From Beverwykella pulmonaria (Eukaryota; Ascomycota; Dothideomycetes; Pleosporales; Melanommataceae), in NCBI GenBank assembly GCA_001599595.1, contig BCHH01000001.1, positions 3,811,068-3,875,067 on the forward strand: a DNA stretch of 64,000 bases, given 5' to 3'. Positions 10,078 through 19,677 of the stretch are shown piece after piece. Numbering within the stretch: the stretch's first letter is position 1; the number at the start of each line of letters is the position of its first letter. The notes beneath the pieces are model-generated. The model was not told the DNA's origin, made no database searches, and worked only from the letters and a program-made list of their open reading frames with translations. The translations under genes and the position numbers were made by a program.

Positions 10078-11143
10078 ATGTCCAAAGCGCTCGAGTCCTC
10101 AGTAAGTACAGTTATCACATATAGAAACGTTCTGATCGTTCTGTAGACCTCATACAGAGCGTATAAGGCGCTCGGCGAGCTTCCGCTAGGCGCAGACAAA
10201 TTTGCGGTTCTGGGTGACATTGTAAGCGAGAAACAATGTCTTGTCATACTGTTCTGAACATGTTCACAAGGCTGGTATTCCAGAGATTCATGTGGAATTT
10301 GGAGAGCTCTATTGCCGAGTTGAGCTCCCAGGTCTGAATGGAGAGCTTTGCGGCGTAAGTTGAACCCCTTCTGAAGCGGTTCCCAAGCTGTTCTTGAGAT
10401 GAACTAGATTGTTGTTAACACATTCTCAACATATTCAGAAGGTCTTTGATAGCCGTGGCGCACTCTGCACTCATATCAAAAAGCATCATCAAGATCTTGT
10501 CCGTGTGCAACCATCTGGTCATACTGGAAATCCTTCAACCAAGAGAGTCGAGGAAGCTCGTCGTAAGAAATTCGATAATTGCTTCTGAATATATTCATAA
10601 CAATCCCGCAGCTTTCTACGCGCAAATTATGGCTAAACACAATACCAATGTCGCCGAAAAGGGTTCTGAACAAGTTGAGAACATGATCCCTCCGCCGCCG
10701 CGAACGTCGAAAAAAGCCTCGCGCCCGCCGAAGCCGTCTCCAATTCGTTCTCAACGTGTCGATGCACCCGTCTACAAGTCTGCCAACAAGAAGAGGAATC
10801 AAATTAAAGGACAAGTGAGTGAATTCTGTTAACATACTGTTAGGAACGTGTTGACAATGTGTTTAGCTCAATCTTAAGGCTTGCTCAAAGATCGCTAAGG
10901 CGAAGGGTGGAGATGTGCCTTGTGCCGGGTGTGTTCGTGATGCAGCAGCCATGAGCCAAGAAATTCCAACGCGTAAGAAAGTCATATGAAGGTGTTGCAA
11001 ACACGTTACTAACATGTTCAGACTGTCTGTTCACCTTGTGCTGTGAGAACATCAAATTCTTCAAAGGCTTGTTTGACGGAGATGATAGCGAGGAAGATGA
11101 GCAGGAGGATGACGATGATGATGGTGATTATGCCGACATTTAG
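10078..11143 (+). CDS. MULE accessory protein, zinc-finger-like with acidic tail, 245 aa
   Basis: Seven exons: 10078-10101, 10147-10221, 10271-10354, 10439-10562, 10612-10814, 10867-10972 and 11022-11143. All six introns (45-84 nt) keep phase. The N-terminal half has a zinc-finger-like spacing, C-x11-C-x12-H-x3-H, spanning exons 3-4 (ELCGKVFDSRGALCTHIKKH), with the second half matching a classical C2H2 finger. The middle is basic and Pro-rich (IPPPPRTSKKASRPPKP). A Cys-rich patch (VPCAGCVRD, then LCCENIKFF) precedes a C-terminal Asp/Glu run. I recognise no family. Lying inside a transposon beside its transposase, it is plausibly a DNA-binding helper, perhaps recognising the 11-bp units. That role is inferred, not shown. 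All six introns carry those units in more or less diverged form. Confidence 0.8.
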
Positions 11144-14100
11144 AGGTTGGACGAATTAGTGGAGAAGGGAAATCTTAAGACGTTATGGTAATGTTCTGAA
11201 CACGTTCAGAACATGGTGAGTAGATGAAGTTGGCTGGGCAGTGAGGAGACTTTGAGTAGATATACTCAACCATTACCAACAGGTTCTCAACGGCTTCGGA
11301 ACATGTTCACAATGTATCTAATAAACATCCAACATATATCAATCAACACTTTCTCAACATGTTGACAATATATTGACAAAGTTACAAACCATTTAACCTC
11401 ATTCTTTCTGCCATCTCCTTCTCCTGTATTGCGAGATCTAGCTCTAGCCTTTGAGTTTCTAGTCTTGTTGATCTAAGCTTTACTTCTCGCTGCCGGAGTA
11501 ACTCTTCCTCCTCTTGTTGCTCAAGACGTAGGCGTCTTGCTTGTAATTCTGCATTATTATTTAGTGCTTGACGCTTTAATCTCTCGTTTCCTGGCATAGG
11601 CCTTGTCAATATGTTAGCAACACGTTGTCAAAACGTTAGTAACATGCTTACGAGGCACTCTGCATTTCTTGTGTAGATGAGCGACGTCTGCTTTGGCTTG
11701 CACTTCTACTACCTCTCCTGCTCCTTGCACGACCCCTTCTTTCTGAAGATGGAGCTCGTACAACGCCTGAGGATGAGGATCGGAATAAGATACTGTCATC
11801 AGTCTCATCACATAGGAGTTCGTCGGGAATAGGGTCAGAGTATCTATCTTGACGTCGTTCTGAACATGTTAGAAACCTGTTCCTATAACATTGGAACACA
11901 TACTATCTCTGGCCAGATGGTTGATATAACGGGCAGACATGGCTGTTGAACGAGCAATATGTCTCATTCCGTAGTCCTCACGAGCCCTATACTGACTAAC
12001 ATCCCGCATGTCAAGCTTTTGCGCACTATAACATGTTACGAACGTGTTCCAGACGTGTTCCAGACGTGTTTATAACTGACTTACGATTGAATTGCTCTTA
12101 GTAGTTTCATTCTCATCCCATACGAATAGGACTTGTTGCCACTCTGCTCAACAGCATTAGAAGTCTTTGAGAACTCATCCCAATCAGCTTTTTCCATTAA
12201 AGAACAGCTATGGTTAAGCCCTGCTGCAATTACTGGATTCTTTTTATGCAAAGCCCAACGGCGTACAGAAGGAGATTCATGCCCTACTGTCTAATTAGTT
12301 GCTAACATGTTCAGAAGGGATTCGCAACTAACTCATAAGAAGGTCGCAAAGATTATTGTACTCTGCCTGACTTTGGCATGTGAGAAGGGATCTCATACGA
12401 GAATGGGGAGAGTAGTGCCCCTCTGCAGTCCCAGCAGTTGCTGTTACACTTCGTAGGAAGTGAATTTGGCAGAATATAACACAGTTTTGAAGGTGCCACT
12501 GCCACGGGCGCTGCTGTACGTCAATACTAGCGAGGTAATGACCAAATCCTTGTCAACATGTTAGCAACGAGTTCCAAACAGGATTAATCTCTTTACCTGA
12601 CATCTGTTTAGAGTCCATATCAATTGTAATTCCGGCAAAACCCTCGCCGTGCAGATGTTTCCATTGTATTTCCTTCTGAACACATTGTGAAAGTAATTGA
12701 AAGAATTTCTGAAAGCATATTGTATATACGTCTTTTCGTTCACTGTTGACAAGAACACGTGCAAGAGTTATAACTAAACATATTAGAATGTCAACATGTT
12801 CAGGACGTGTTCACATACCCTTCCCATGATCTTCATGAAACATCGCAAAAATCAGCTCTTTGAAGTTCTGATCCTTGATACGCTTAAAAGAAAGATCTAT
12901 TTGAAAGCTTCTTTGCAAGACAAAGAGATCTGCCTGTTCTTTGTAGAAGCAAAAAATAAGCGTGCCCAGTTCTGAACTCTGTACGTGCTGGATGTATGCC
13001 TGCTCCTGTTATCAACATGATGTAAACACCTTCAGAACACATTAACATACTGTTTCAGGGTTTAACGCTTGCCTGCGCCACTCGAACTCAACCCCAGCAA
13101 GCTCTTGACCTCTTGGAAATGTAATAAGATTTGTTCGATATACCTGGCGCTCTGTCCAGCTAAGATTAACTAATGTTGGGTGTAATTGAGTATAGTGTGT
13201 TACGCTATGAGCCTTGCAAAGCTCGTCTAGGAAAGGACTGCAGAGAAACTTTGCTATCAACATGTTAACAACTTAATCACAACCTATTAAGAACACATTA
13301 CAAACCTGTTGTTAACCCAGGATCATTAATACGTTGGATAAGTTGGATAATTTCGTTTGTTAAAGCCTCAGGCGTTTTATGTGGAGGTGGAGGGGGATGC
13401 TCATGAACCCCACGTGACGTAAATGTGTAGTATGGAGTCTGTACTAAGTTATGGGGAATAATTATATCAAATTTTACTTCGCAGCTCTGGGCTATAAGCT
13501 GCCCAGGCCCTTGTGGATGGTCAATATCTGTAATACAGTTATGAACCTGTTGAGAACATGTTTAGAACACTTACTGCAGTTTTTCATCCTTGTCAAGGTT
13601 GACTCAATAGTACCGCAGGATTCTGGCTGCAGCTCAACGTCCCCTAGGCCATCTCTAAATAGTACTTGAAGACGAGGAATACTATACCTCTCAGCTAGTA
13701 TCTTAAAGAAATGCCTCTCAGTATTAGGAAGCGCGTAGCTCCATGTTGCACAGCCAATATACCAGTGCTGAATACCAGAAACAGACTATATTATGTTCAG
13801 AATTACTTCACAAGTTATTTAGAAGAATTACCTTGTTAGCCATTTGCCGCAGGATAGGCGCACATTGAGGCTTTCGGCTACCGCAAGCAATTCCACTCTG
13901 AAATCGACTCATAATTGATAAATATAAACTTAACATGTTAGCAACACGTTCACATTATGTTCACAATAACTACCTGGTAGAATTCTGACTCTGCTTATCT
14001 ATGTGAGTTCTCTCAATTCCCTGCCGGGCTTGCTTTAGCAGCTCCCAAGTCTCTGGGGTGACACTAGTATGTGAATGTGTTCGCAACGTGTTATGAAGAT

Positions 14101-14697
14101 ATTTACAACGTCGTACTCCAGTGCATCGGTATTTATACCTTGTAGCAGGCACACCAAGAAACGGGGAGCTAGTAGCCTTTGGTGGGGCTCTCCGTCTTCG
14201 ACAATATTGGATCTAAAGATGTTCAGATTGGCTCTGTAACACGTTCATAACATAATCCGCTTACTTGGAGAGCCTCTTCAAGAACATGCTCGTGTTCTGC
14301 ACTGTGCTGGTCTATTTTTACGCAGTAGGTGTAACCATGTGCAGCTGTTTCTGGGTATTCAGGCAGCAACGCAATATGAGTAAGATGTTGGCTGAGTAAT
14401 GGTTCTGCAGGGCCAGTCGTAATTTGATAAGGTTCAGGTATTGTCTTGTAAACAGGTTACTAACATGTTCTCAACGTGTTGGTCTTTTTCTACCTCATCT
14501 ATCGTTTCACTCTCCTGTAGCTCATCCTGCATTGCATCTTCAACAGTAGGCTCTGGCGTATCATTAAGCTCTATGAAATAATCTTCGTAGTCGCTGCTGT
14601 GTGGAGTAACATTGTTGAACGAGGTGTTGCAGGGCGATATCTGGGAAGAGTCTAGTTTCATGAGAATACGTTGTGAATACGTTGGGAAGCAATTTAC
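10102..14697. repeat. 11-bp unit family AACATGTTNNN in MULE introns and spacer
   Basis: Tandem or single units occur in nearly every one of the 20 MULE introns. Clear runs include 12026-12084 (four units in register), 14445-14493 (three), 11602-11651 (three), 13528-13574 (three), 13908-13973 (three), 10973-11021 (three) and 10222-10270 (three). Typical units are AACATGTTCAG, AACACGTTGAG and AACGTGTTGCT. The core AACATGTT is a palindrome, and joined units create YTNAAC branch-site-like sequences and sometimes the CAG acceptor itself. Weak or diverged versions lie in introns 10102-10146, 13786-13831 and 14213-14264. Host introns that I spliced in the same window do not show the unit. Confidence 0.9.
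11144..11381. repeat. Spacer between convergent MULE genes, with 11-bp units
   Basis: This 238-bp gap holds no gene. It carries 11-bp units in register at 11199-11220, 11289-11310 and 11345-11377. The last is three consecutive units ending four bases before the transposase stop codon. Both 3' ends of the convergent genes must terminate here. I see no classical terminator-like element. Confidence 0.8.
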
Positions 14698-14701
14698 CCA
14701 T
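11382..14701 (-). CDS. MULE transposase, DDE type, 874 aa
   Basis: Fifteen exons on the minus strand: 14701-14698, 14651-14494, 14444-14265, 14212-13974, 13907-13832, 13785-13575, 13527-13306, 13253-13051, 13005-12819, 12773-12597, 12548-12333, 12286-12085, 12025-11904, 11859-11652 and 11601-11382. All 14 introns (44-66 nt) keep phase and total length is a multiple of three. The N-terminal 110 residues are acidic. Next comes a Cys/His-rich region ending in SRGVHEHPPPPP, like the WRKY/GCM-type zinc fingers of MULEs. Catalytic candidates are D468 (QIDLSFKR), D545 (ITIDMD) and E671 (TSNAVEQ), with C579-x2-H582 between D545 and E671. An Arg/Ser-rich stretch and a Gln/Glu-rich coiled coil close the protein. 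Exon 1 is only ATGG; an alternative start is the ATG at 14661. It appears intact. Confidence 0.88.
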
Positions 14702-14819
14702 GGCTAGTTGTGAGCTATCTGAAATAGGAAGTCAGTTGGCAGAAAGGACTCCGTTGAAAGTTGGGCAGTCACCCCCTTAAATCGAGAAATTTTTGTACAG
14801 GGGTCTGCAGCGCCAAGAG

Positions 14820-14862
14820 AATTTAGCGAGGCTCTAGTGTGGGTCAGCTGAGCTGTAACCTC
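14820..14862 (-). repeat. Right terminal inverted repeat of the MULE
   Basis: Read on the minus strand from 14862 it starts GAGGTTACAGCTCAGCTG and pairs with the left end at 9930-9972. The transposase start lies about 160 bp inside, so the promoter must be in or next to this terminus. Confidence 0.9.
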
Positions 14863-14871
14863 GGCGGAATT
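14863..14871 (+). repeat. Right 9-bp target-site duplication of the MULE
   Basis: GGCGGAATT in direct orientation matches 9921-9929. Removing the element and one copy would restore an uninterrupted host sequence joining 9929 to 14872. Confidence 0.9.
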
Positions 14872-15161
14872 CACGACGAGACTTATAAACGATGCCATTG
14901 TTGTTTTTGGTTTTGCGGCCTTGCTGTTTCGACTAGTCGGATAATGTTTGTTCTTAAGTAAAGATTAGCTTCGCTGACGTTGATGCAACCTGGACATGGA
15001 TGGTCCATGTAAGTCTCATCACGTGATTTAATAGCTAGAATGCCTCATCAGATCGAACTTAATCATATGGCTAATAAAGCAGAAGCTATACTTTCGGAAC
15101 TTGATGCGTGAAAATTGACACAAACCGAGCTACAGACCAGGCATTTATTATAGCAATGATT

Positions 15162-17001
15162 CTATTGCTCCTCTGGCGGGTACACTACGATGCGATCTAA
15201 GTCCGCACCTTTCGTCTCAAAGCCATTCCACAACCCGCCTACAGTGATAGTGTTCTCAGACCCCTTTGTCAGATTCAGTAGGAGAGGGGCTGACAGAATG
15301 ATACCCTTATGCGTGTCACGCTGGTACAGTGTCTCAACATTCTTTGTATCGCCGTTCACAGTCACGCTGCTGATGCGTCGAAGCTGCCATGTACCTCCGA
15401 ATCTATCTGGTGTGCCGCCCCTAATTTGACAAGAGTAATTTAGCACACTCTTTTGTTGAACATAAGCTCTATCACTGAAGGATTCAACTCACGGTTGATC
15501 TCCAAACCCCATGTCATCAGTGTTTTGGTAGTAGAACGACACCCATTGTGGCTTCCCGGCACCTTTGATGTTGGAAAATGTTACTGTGCTGTCATTACCA
15601 GTGATCCCAGTCAGGATGACCCCACCACTCCCGAAGTTCTGCCAAAGTCAGCAAGAAGCAATATTTCCCTGAGGCATACGCACGGCCTCCTGCTTGAAAG
15701 CATCACCATTGGTGATGGCATCCTTTCCGTAGTACGTTTGCCCATTGATTGGAGTTACCTCGCCAGTTTTCCTAAAGAATTGTGAGTAACTGCTTTGAAG
15801 AATCCACAACCCGTACTCACACATTAAGATCGTAAACATCGTGCCACACAACGCGGAGGTCCTTCTTTTGCTCATCTATCTCTACAGGCAGCCAAATGTA
15901 TCGACTCTCCCAGAGAGAGTTGGAGTCCCACTGTGGAGATGTTAACATTTCATTCCAAAGTAACTTGACAAGACTGTTTCAATACCTGATCGCCCAAATA
16001 TAAATAGGTCGTTTTTCTGGTCCCTTTGATTCTCAACGTAAATCCGGACTGTGAATTATAAGTGCGAGTGTTCAAAGGCGAGACAATAAAAGGCTGCGAC
16101 CACGGCCCATTGAGAGAGTCGGCGCGGAAGGCAACAACATCTACATCATCGGTCAGACTCAACACTCTAATCGAAACGGGACGTCTTCTCACTGTTTGGT
16201 CTATACCCAGTCTTGTGGCTCATCAAAGCAAAATAGCTCTTTTCTGTCTGAAGGATAGTCGGCGCCTCAAGATCATACTTGTCAAAACGGTGTACAACCT
16301 GATCAAGGGCAGTGATTTCGTCATTATAGCGTGTGAGATAAACGTCGCGGCCTTCTTTGCGATCGCCATTGGAGTACAGTCCATAAGCCTTGCCGTCCTT
16401 GTAATCCGTAAACAGCCCAAAATCTTGCGACCAGTTGCCGAGCGGAGCCGTTGCATCGATGAATTTGTATGGCCCGGCGATATTGTCAGATTGGGCGAGT
16501 CCTTGGAGAAGCCGGCCGTAGGTGGAGTTATCTGCGTGCCACCACATCTGTTGTAATGTCAGATTCAATGGTTACGTATATGGATTCGAGTGCTTACATG
16601 ATACTTCTTGGTGTTCTTACTATATACAACCTTCGGTCTCTGGATGATATGTTCAGGTGCAATGTATGGGTGGCCGGCAATCGGCGCTATAAGTGTATAC
16701 GTTAGTTATGATCCAAATGTAGCCATGATAGAAGGAATATACCAAGTGCTATGCCTTCGTTCTTCCAAGTCGCAAGATCCTCAGAACTGTATACTGAAAC
16801 GCCGCCTCCCTCTACCTGTCCCTCGACCTTGTACTCCCCGAACCAGAAGAATTTCCCTGTGGCTTGATCCAAAGTCACGCCTCCAGCATGTGCATTTACC
16901 AGACCACCGTCTGTATCCCTCCATCTTGCGCCAGGTACAATCCATTTTGCCTGCACAGTGGCAGCAAGAACAATGAGCCCACCAGTATGGAAGCCAATCA
17001 T
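15162..17001 (-). CDS. Secreted GH43 galactan 1,3-beta-galactosidase-like enzyme
   Basis: Eight exons on the minus strand: 17001-16743, 16686-16598, 16547-16193, 16140-15986, 15930-15821, 15771-15684, 15638-15493 and 15420-15162, giving 486 aa with all seven introns in phase. Residues 1-18 are a signal peptide. The catalytic five-bladed propeller begins with NAHAGGVTLD and FFWFGEY, and continues with YSKNTKKYH and the acid motif EAPTI (Glu about 210). These are marks of the GH43 subgroup of exo-beta-1,3-galactanases. The C-terminal part (ENTITVGGLWNGFETKGADL) looks like a CBM35-type beta-sandwich. It would act outside the cell on arabinogalactan side chains. The gene ends 291 bp from the MULE insertion but is undamaged. 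Confidence 0.82.
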
Positions 17002-17370
17002 CTTGGCAGTGTGATGTGGTAGAGCAGGTACCCGTCCAGTGGGTATATGAAGACAGTAAAGTAGAGGCGTTGAAATTCGTAGCCCGGTCGTATTTAACCC
17101 GAGTACCATGCAGTCGTGGAAAATATTCCGGCTAAGGTAGGTACTCCGCATCTTACCCATTTGATTACGAAGTATATTTCTCCGGATCTTGGCGCTACGC
17201 GAAACTGTAAAATTGAGGAATATCATCAAAGTTGCTTCTCCGAGGTCGAAGGGCTTGGACTACCGCCCTCCTCGATTCAGTCGTCATCGTTGACCTCGAC
17301 CTCGACCACTACTGGAAATAGTTTACTCTCGGCATTATTGAAACCTATCACAATATCAAACATATAAATT

Positions 17371-18110
17371 CTATGCGTACGTTTGCCACACATCTTCTGT
17401 CAGTGAAAGGTAATCCGTTAGATCACATTGACGCACTGGTCTTCGACGACTGCTGAATGGCACTCTGTAGTTAAACTTGTATAGAATAGAGATTGCTGAG
17501 CCAGCCGCAACAAGTTCCTCATAGACCGGCTTGAAAGTCTCGAGTAGATGACCTAAGTGTTTAAGACTGTATTTCTCGTATTCTTCTGTTTCTAGAGAGA
17601 ACACGAATTGGTCCTTGCGTGTAACGCTAAGCAAAGAATCGAAGCATAACTTCCAGGGCGGTCGAATGGTTCTGTTATAAACAAATTCGGGATCTCTGAG
17701 AGGCTCTTCTGAGTAGAGATTCCAGCACACAGTGAGTTCCCGCATAAACCGAAGAGGAATTAAGCCAGTGTGATATAAATCAGCGGTTGCCAGGGTTTGC
17801 AAGACCGATATTCGAGTGCAGATGCTCCACGTCGCGAACAGTCGTTTGCAAAGGATGCTAAGTATCTCGACCCGGATATTGTCGCCAACGAAGGTTGTTT
17901 GGATGAAGAATGGCTGCGCAAATGGCTGCGCAATGGTTCAATGCGATCCAAGTCTAATTCAAGGGCCGAATCGATGTCCAGGAGCTGCATACCATAATCA
18001 AGTCGAAGGAAGTGAGTGGAAACCATATTGCGCAACTTGAGTGGGAGAGCGGCGTGGAATTCTTCGGCGAATTTTCGACATGCGACTTTGGAGTATAATA
18101 GTATCGCTAC
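17371..18110 (-). pseudogene. Decayed or frame-disrupted F-box-like gene
   Basis: The 3' frame (17371 up to about 17930) is open and reads like the Leu-rich body of fungal F-box or similar modular proteins (ILSILCKRLFATW, then RFMRELTVCWNLYSEEPLRD). Upstream, a different frame continues in the same style (FAEEFHAALPLKL, LRLDYGMQLLDIDSALELDL). No canonical intron joins the two in phase, and upstream of about 18110 stops appear. A short direct repeat of TGCGCAGCCATT occurs near the switch at about 17915-17940. I take it as a broken gene, but an unusual intron could rescue it. Function unknown. Confidence 0.35.
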
Positions 18111-19677
18111 TTCGAGGTCTCTGGATGGAAATGGTCACGAAGGCGAAGTCTTCGCCATGAGGACGCGTACCTATTGGTCGCCCGATACACGCTTCCCTCA
18201 ACGGCAAGCTACATCGATTGAGTCTTAAATTGCGAATGTCGTTAATTTCTAGCGTATACCGACAATGGAAATCTCGTTCAAGACTATGGATTCTGCGATA
18301 AAGAGTGTTATTTGGTTGACAGATATGGAGTAAGCATGAAGTTCAGAGTTGCACTCCAATACCTTAAACTTCTTGCCCTACGTACCTGCGAATCTCATTG
18401 AGGGCAGCATTGATTTTATCATCTGGTGAAGGAGTAATATTTGGCTCTGTAAGAGCTGACATGCCGACGAGAAAAACTATGAAAGAGGCTGAGAAGATAG
18501 AGGCGTGAAGAGACGCGTATCTTGGCTTACATTCACGCGCCGAGCCCGGACTGTTTGGTTATGTAATACCGGTAGCGTTACCAACACCATCTCGAAAATC
18601 GCAAGTATATAATACTAAAAATCCTCAATACCTTGATACCACATGACACTCGATCAACTCAACGCTCGAAATCCTGGTTTCGAAGCGCTTGAAAAATCTT
18701 CAAAATGCGCATGTATACACCGGATCGATTGACGAGAGCAACTTTGTATTCGAGCAGGCTACCCAGATCGGCGCCGATATCTTAGCCAAAGAATCTTAGG
18801 CATATCTGAGACATAGTAAAGGGAATATAGAACAGAATCAGGAAAAGAAATTGATGGCTATACTGGAAGATATTGTGGAGAGTGTATGGATCGATGTGAT
18901 TGAGCAAGATTGCCTGCGCAAATAATCAACGCAGAAATGGCAGGGGCGACCATCTTTGCAACAGGCTTTGTGAGGAAGAGAGTAGCAGGAACAACACCAA
19001 GTTTATGGAGGGGGAAACCAGAATGATTACAAAAAGCTGGGATACTGGACACTATACAGGCCTATTCGTGTTGGCCACAGAGAAGAGAAGAGGAGATAGG
19101 AATGGCGGTTATCTCTCTATGCGACCTGTTACGCAGAAATAACATCCGACCGAGGTCTACCGTTGTACTAACTGCAGGCTGTCGATGTAGATGGGTTAGA
19201 AAGTAAAGAGACGGACAGGAAGCCAATTGTTGAATGCACATGCTTGTCGATTTAAAACATGGGCATCAAAGGATATTCAAGGATCGCCAGTCAGCAGGCC
19301 AGATAAGACGAGATATGCCTTGGAAGATTCCAATGGTCGATTATATGTGACAATCTGATTTCCCCCGCTTTATGTCTTTTCTGCATGAACCCCACTTCAT
19401 AAGCAACGTCTCACACCGATCTGCATCCATGCCCCCTAATACAAGTCACCGTTTTCGATTCACGCAATTCATACTCCTCGGTTTACCTCTACATTTAGCC
19501 TAGTCAGTATGACTTCGTCATGTTTATCTTATTGAAAGGCCCCGAACAACCGTCACGACCTGTAGTGAAACATTGATATCAAAAGGATATATTATATGCT
19601 CGGGTGATACTCGCACTGGTGGAGTATTCTTCTCTATCTTTTCGCTTCTAGATCAACAATTGCTGGACCTCGACAAA
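18111..19677. other. Intergenic, no supported gene
   Basis: AT-moderate sequence without a frame I can defend. The 3' part should contain the P450 promoter. A run like GGATATATTATATG near 19582 could be its TATA region, although it lies roughly 85-100 bp upstream of the ATG. Confidence 0.4.

Larger units (their letters stand above)
9930..14862 (-). mobile_element. Intact Mutator-like element (MULE), 4933 bp
   Basis: Boundaries rest on three agreeing signals: 9-bp direct duplications outside (9921-9929, 14863-14871), inverted termini of about 43 bp (9930-9972 and 14820-14862, about 39 of 43 identical), and termini starting with G (GAG). Inside are two convergent genes: an accessory gene on the plus strand (10078-11143) and the transposase on the minus strand (14701-11382). 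Both have complete frames and consistent splice phases over 20 introns, with no stops. The identical duplications and intact genes suggest a recent and possibly mobile copy. The decayed elements elsewhere in the window are a contrast. Non-coding parts are filled with 11-bp units related to AACATGTTNNN. KDZ-type elements were considered, but the transposase motifs fit MULE better. Confidence 0.9.

Noticed and set aside
10102..14697. Explaining the 11-bp units purely as ordinary branch sites
   Set aside because: Branch sites would need one short motif per intron. Tandem units in register, and units in the intergenic spacer at 11144-11381, exceed that need.
14704..14898. A 64-codon minus-strand frame starting at an ATG just outside the right MULE end
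   Set aside because: It begins in host flank, crosses the target duplication and runs through the inverted terminus, so it is a chance fusion and not the transposase N-terminus.
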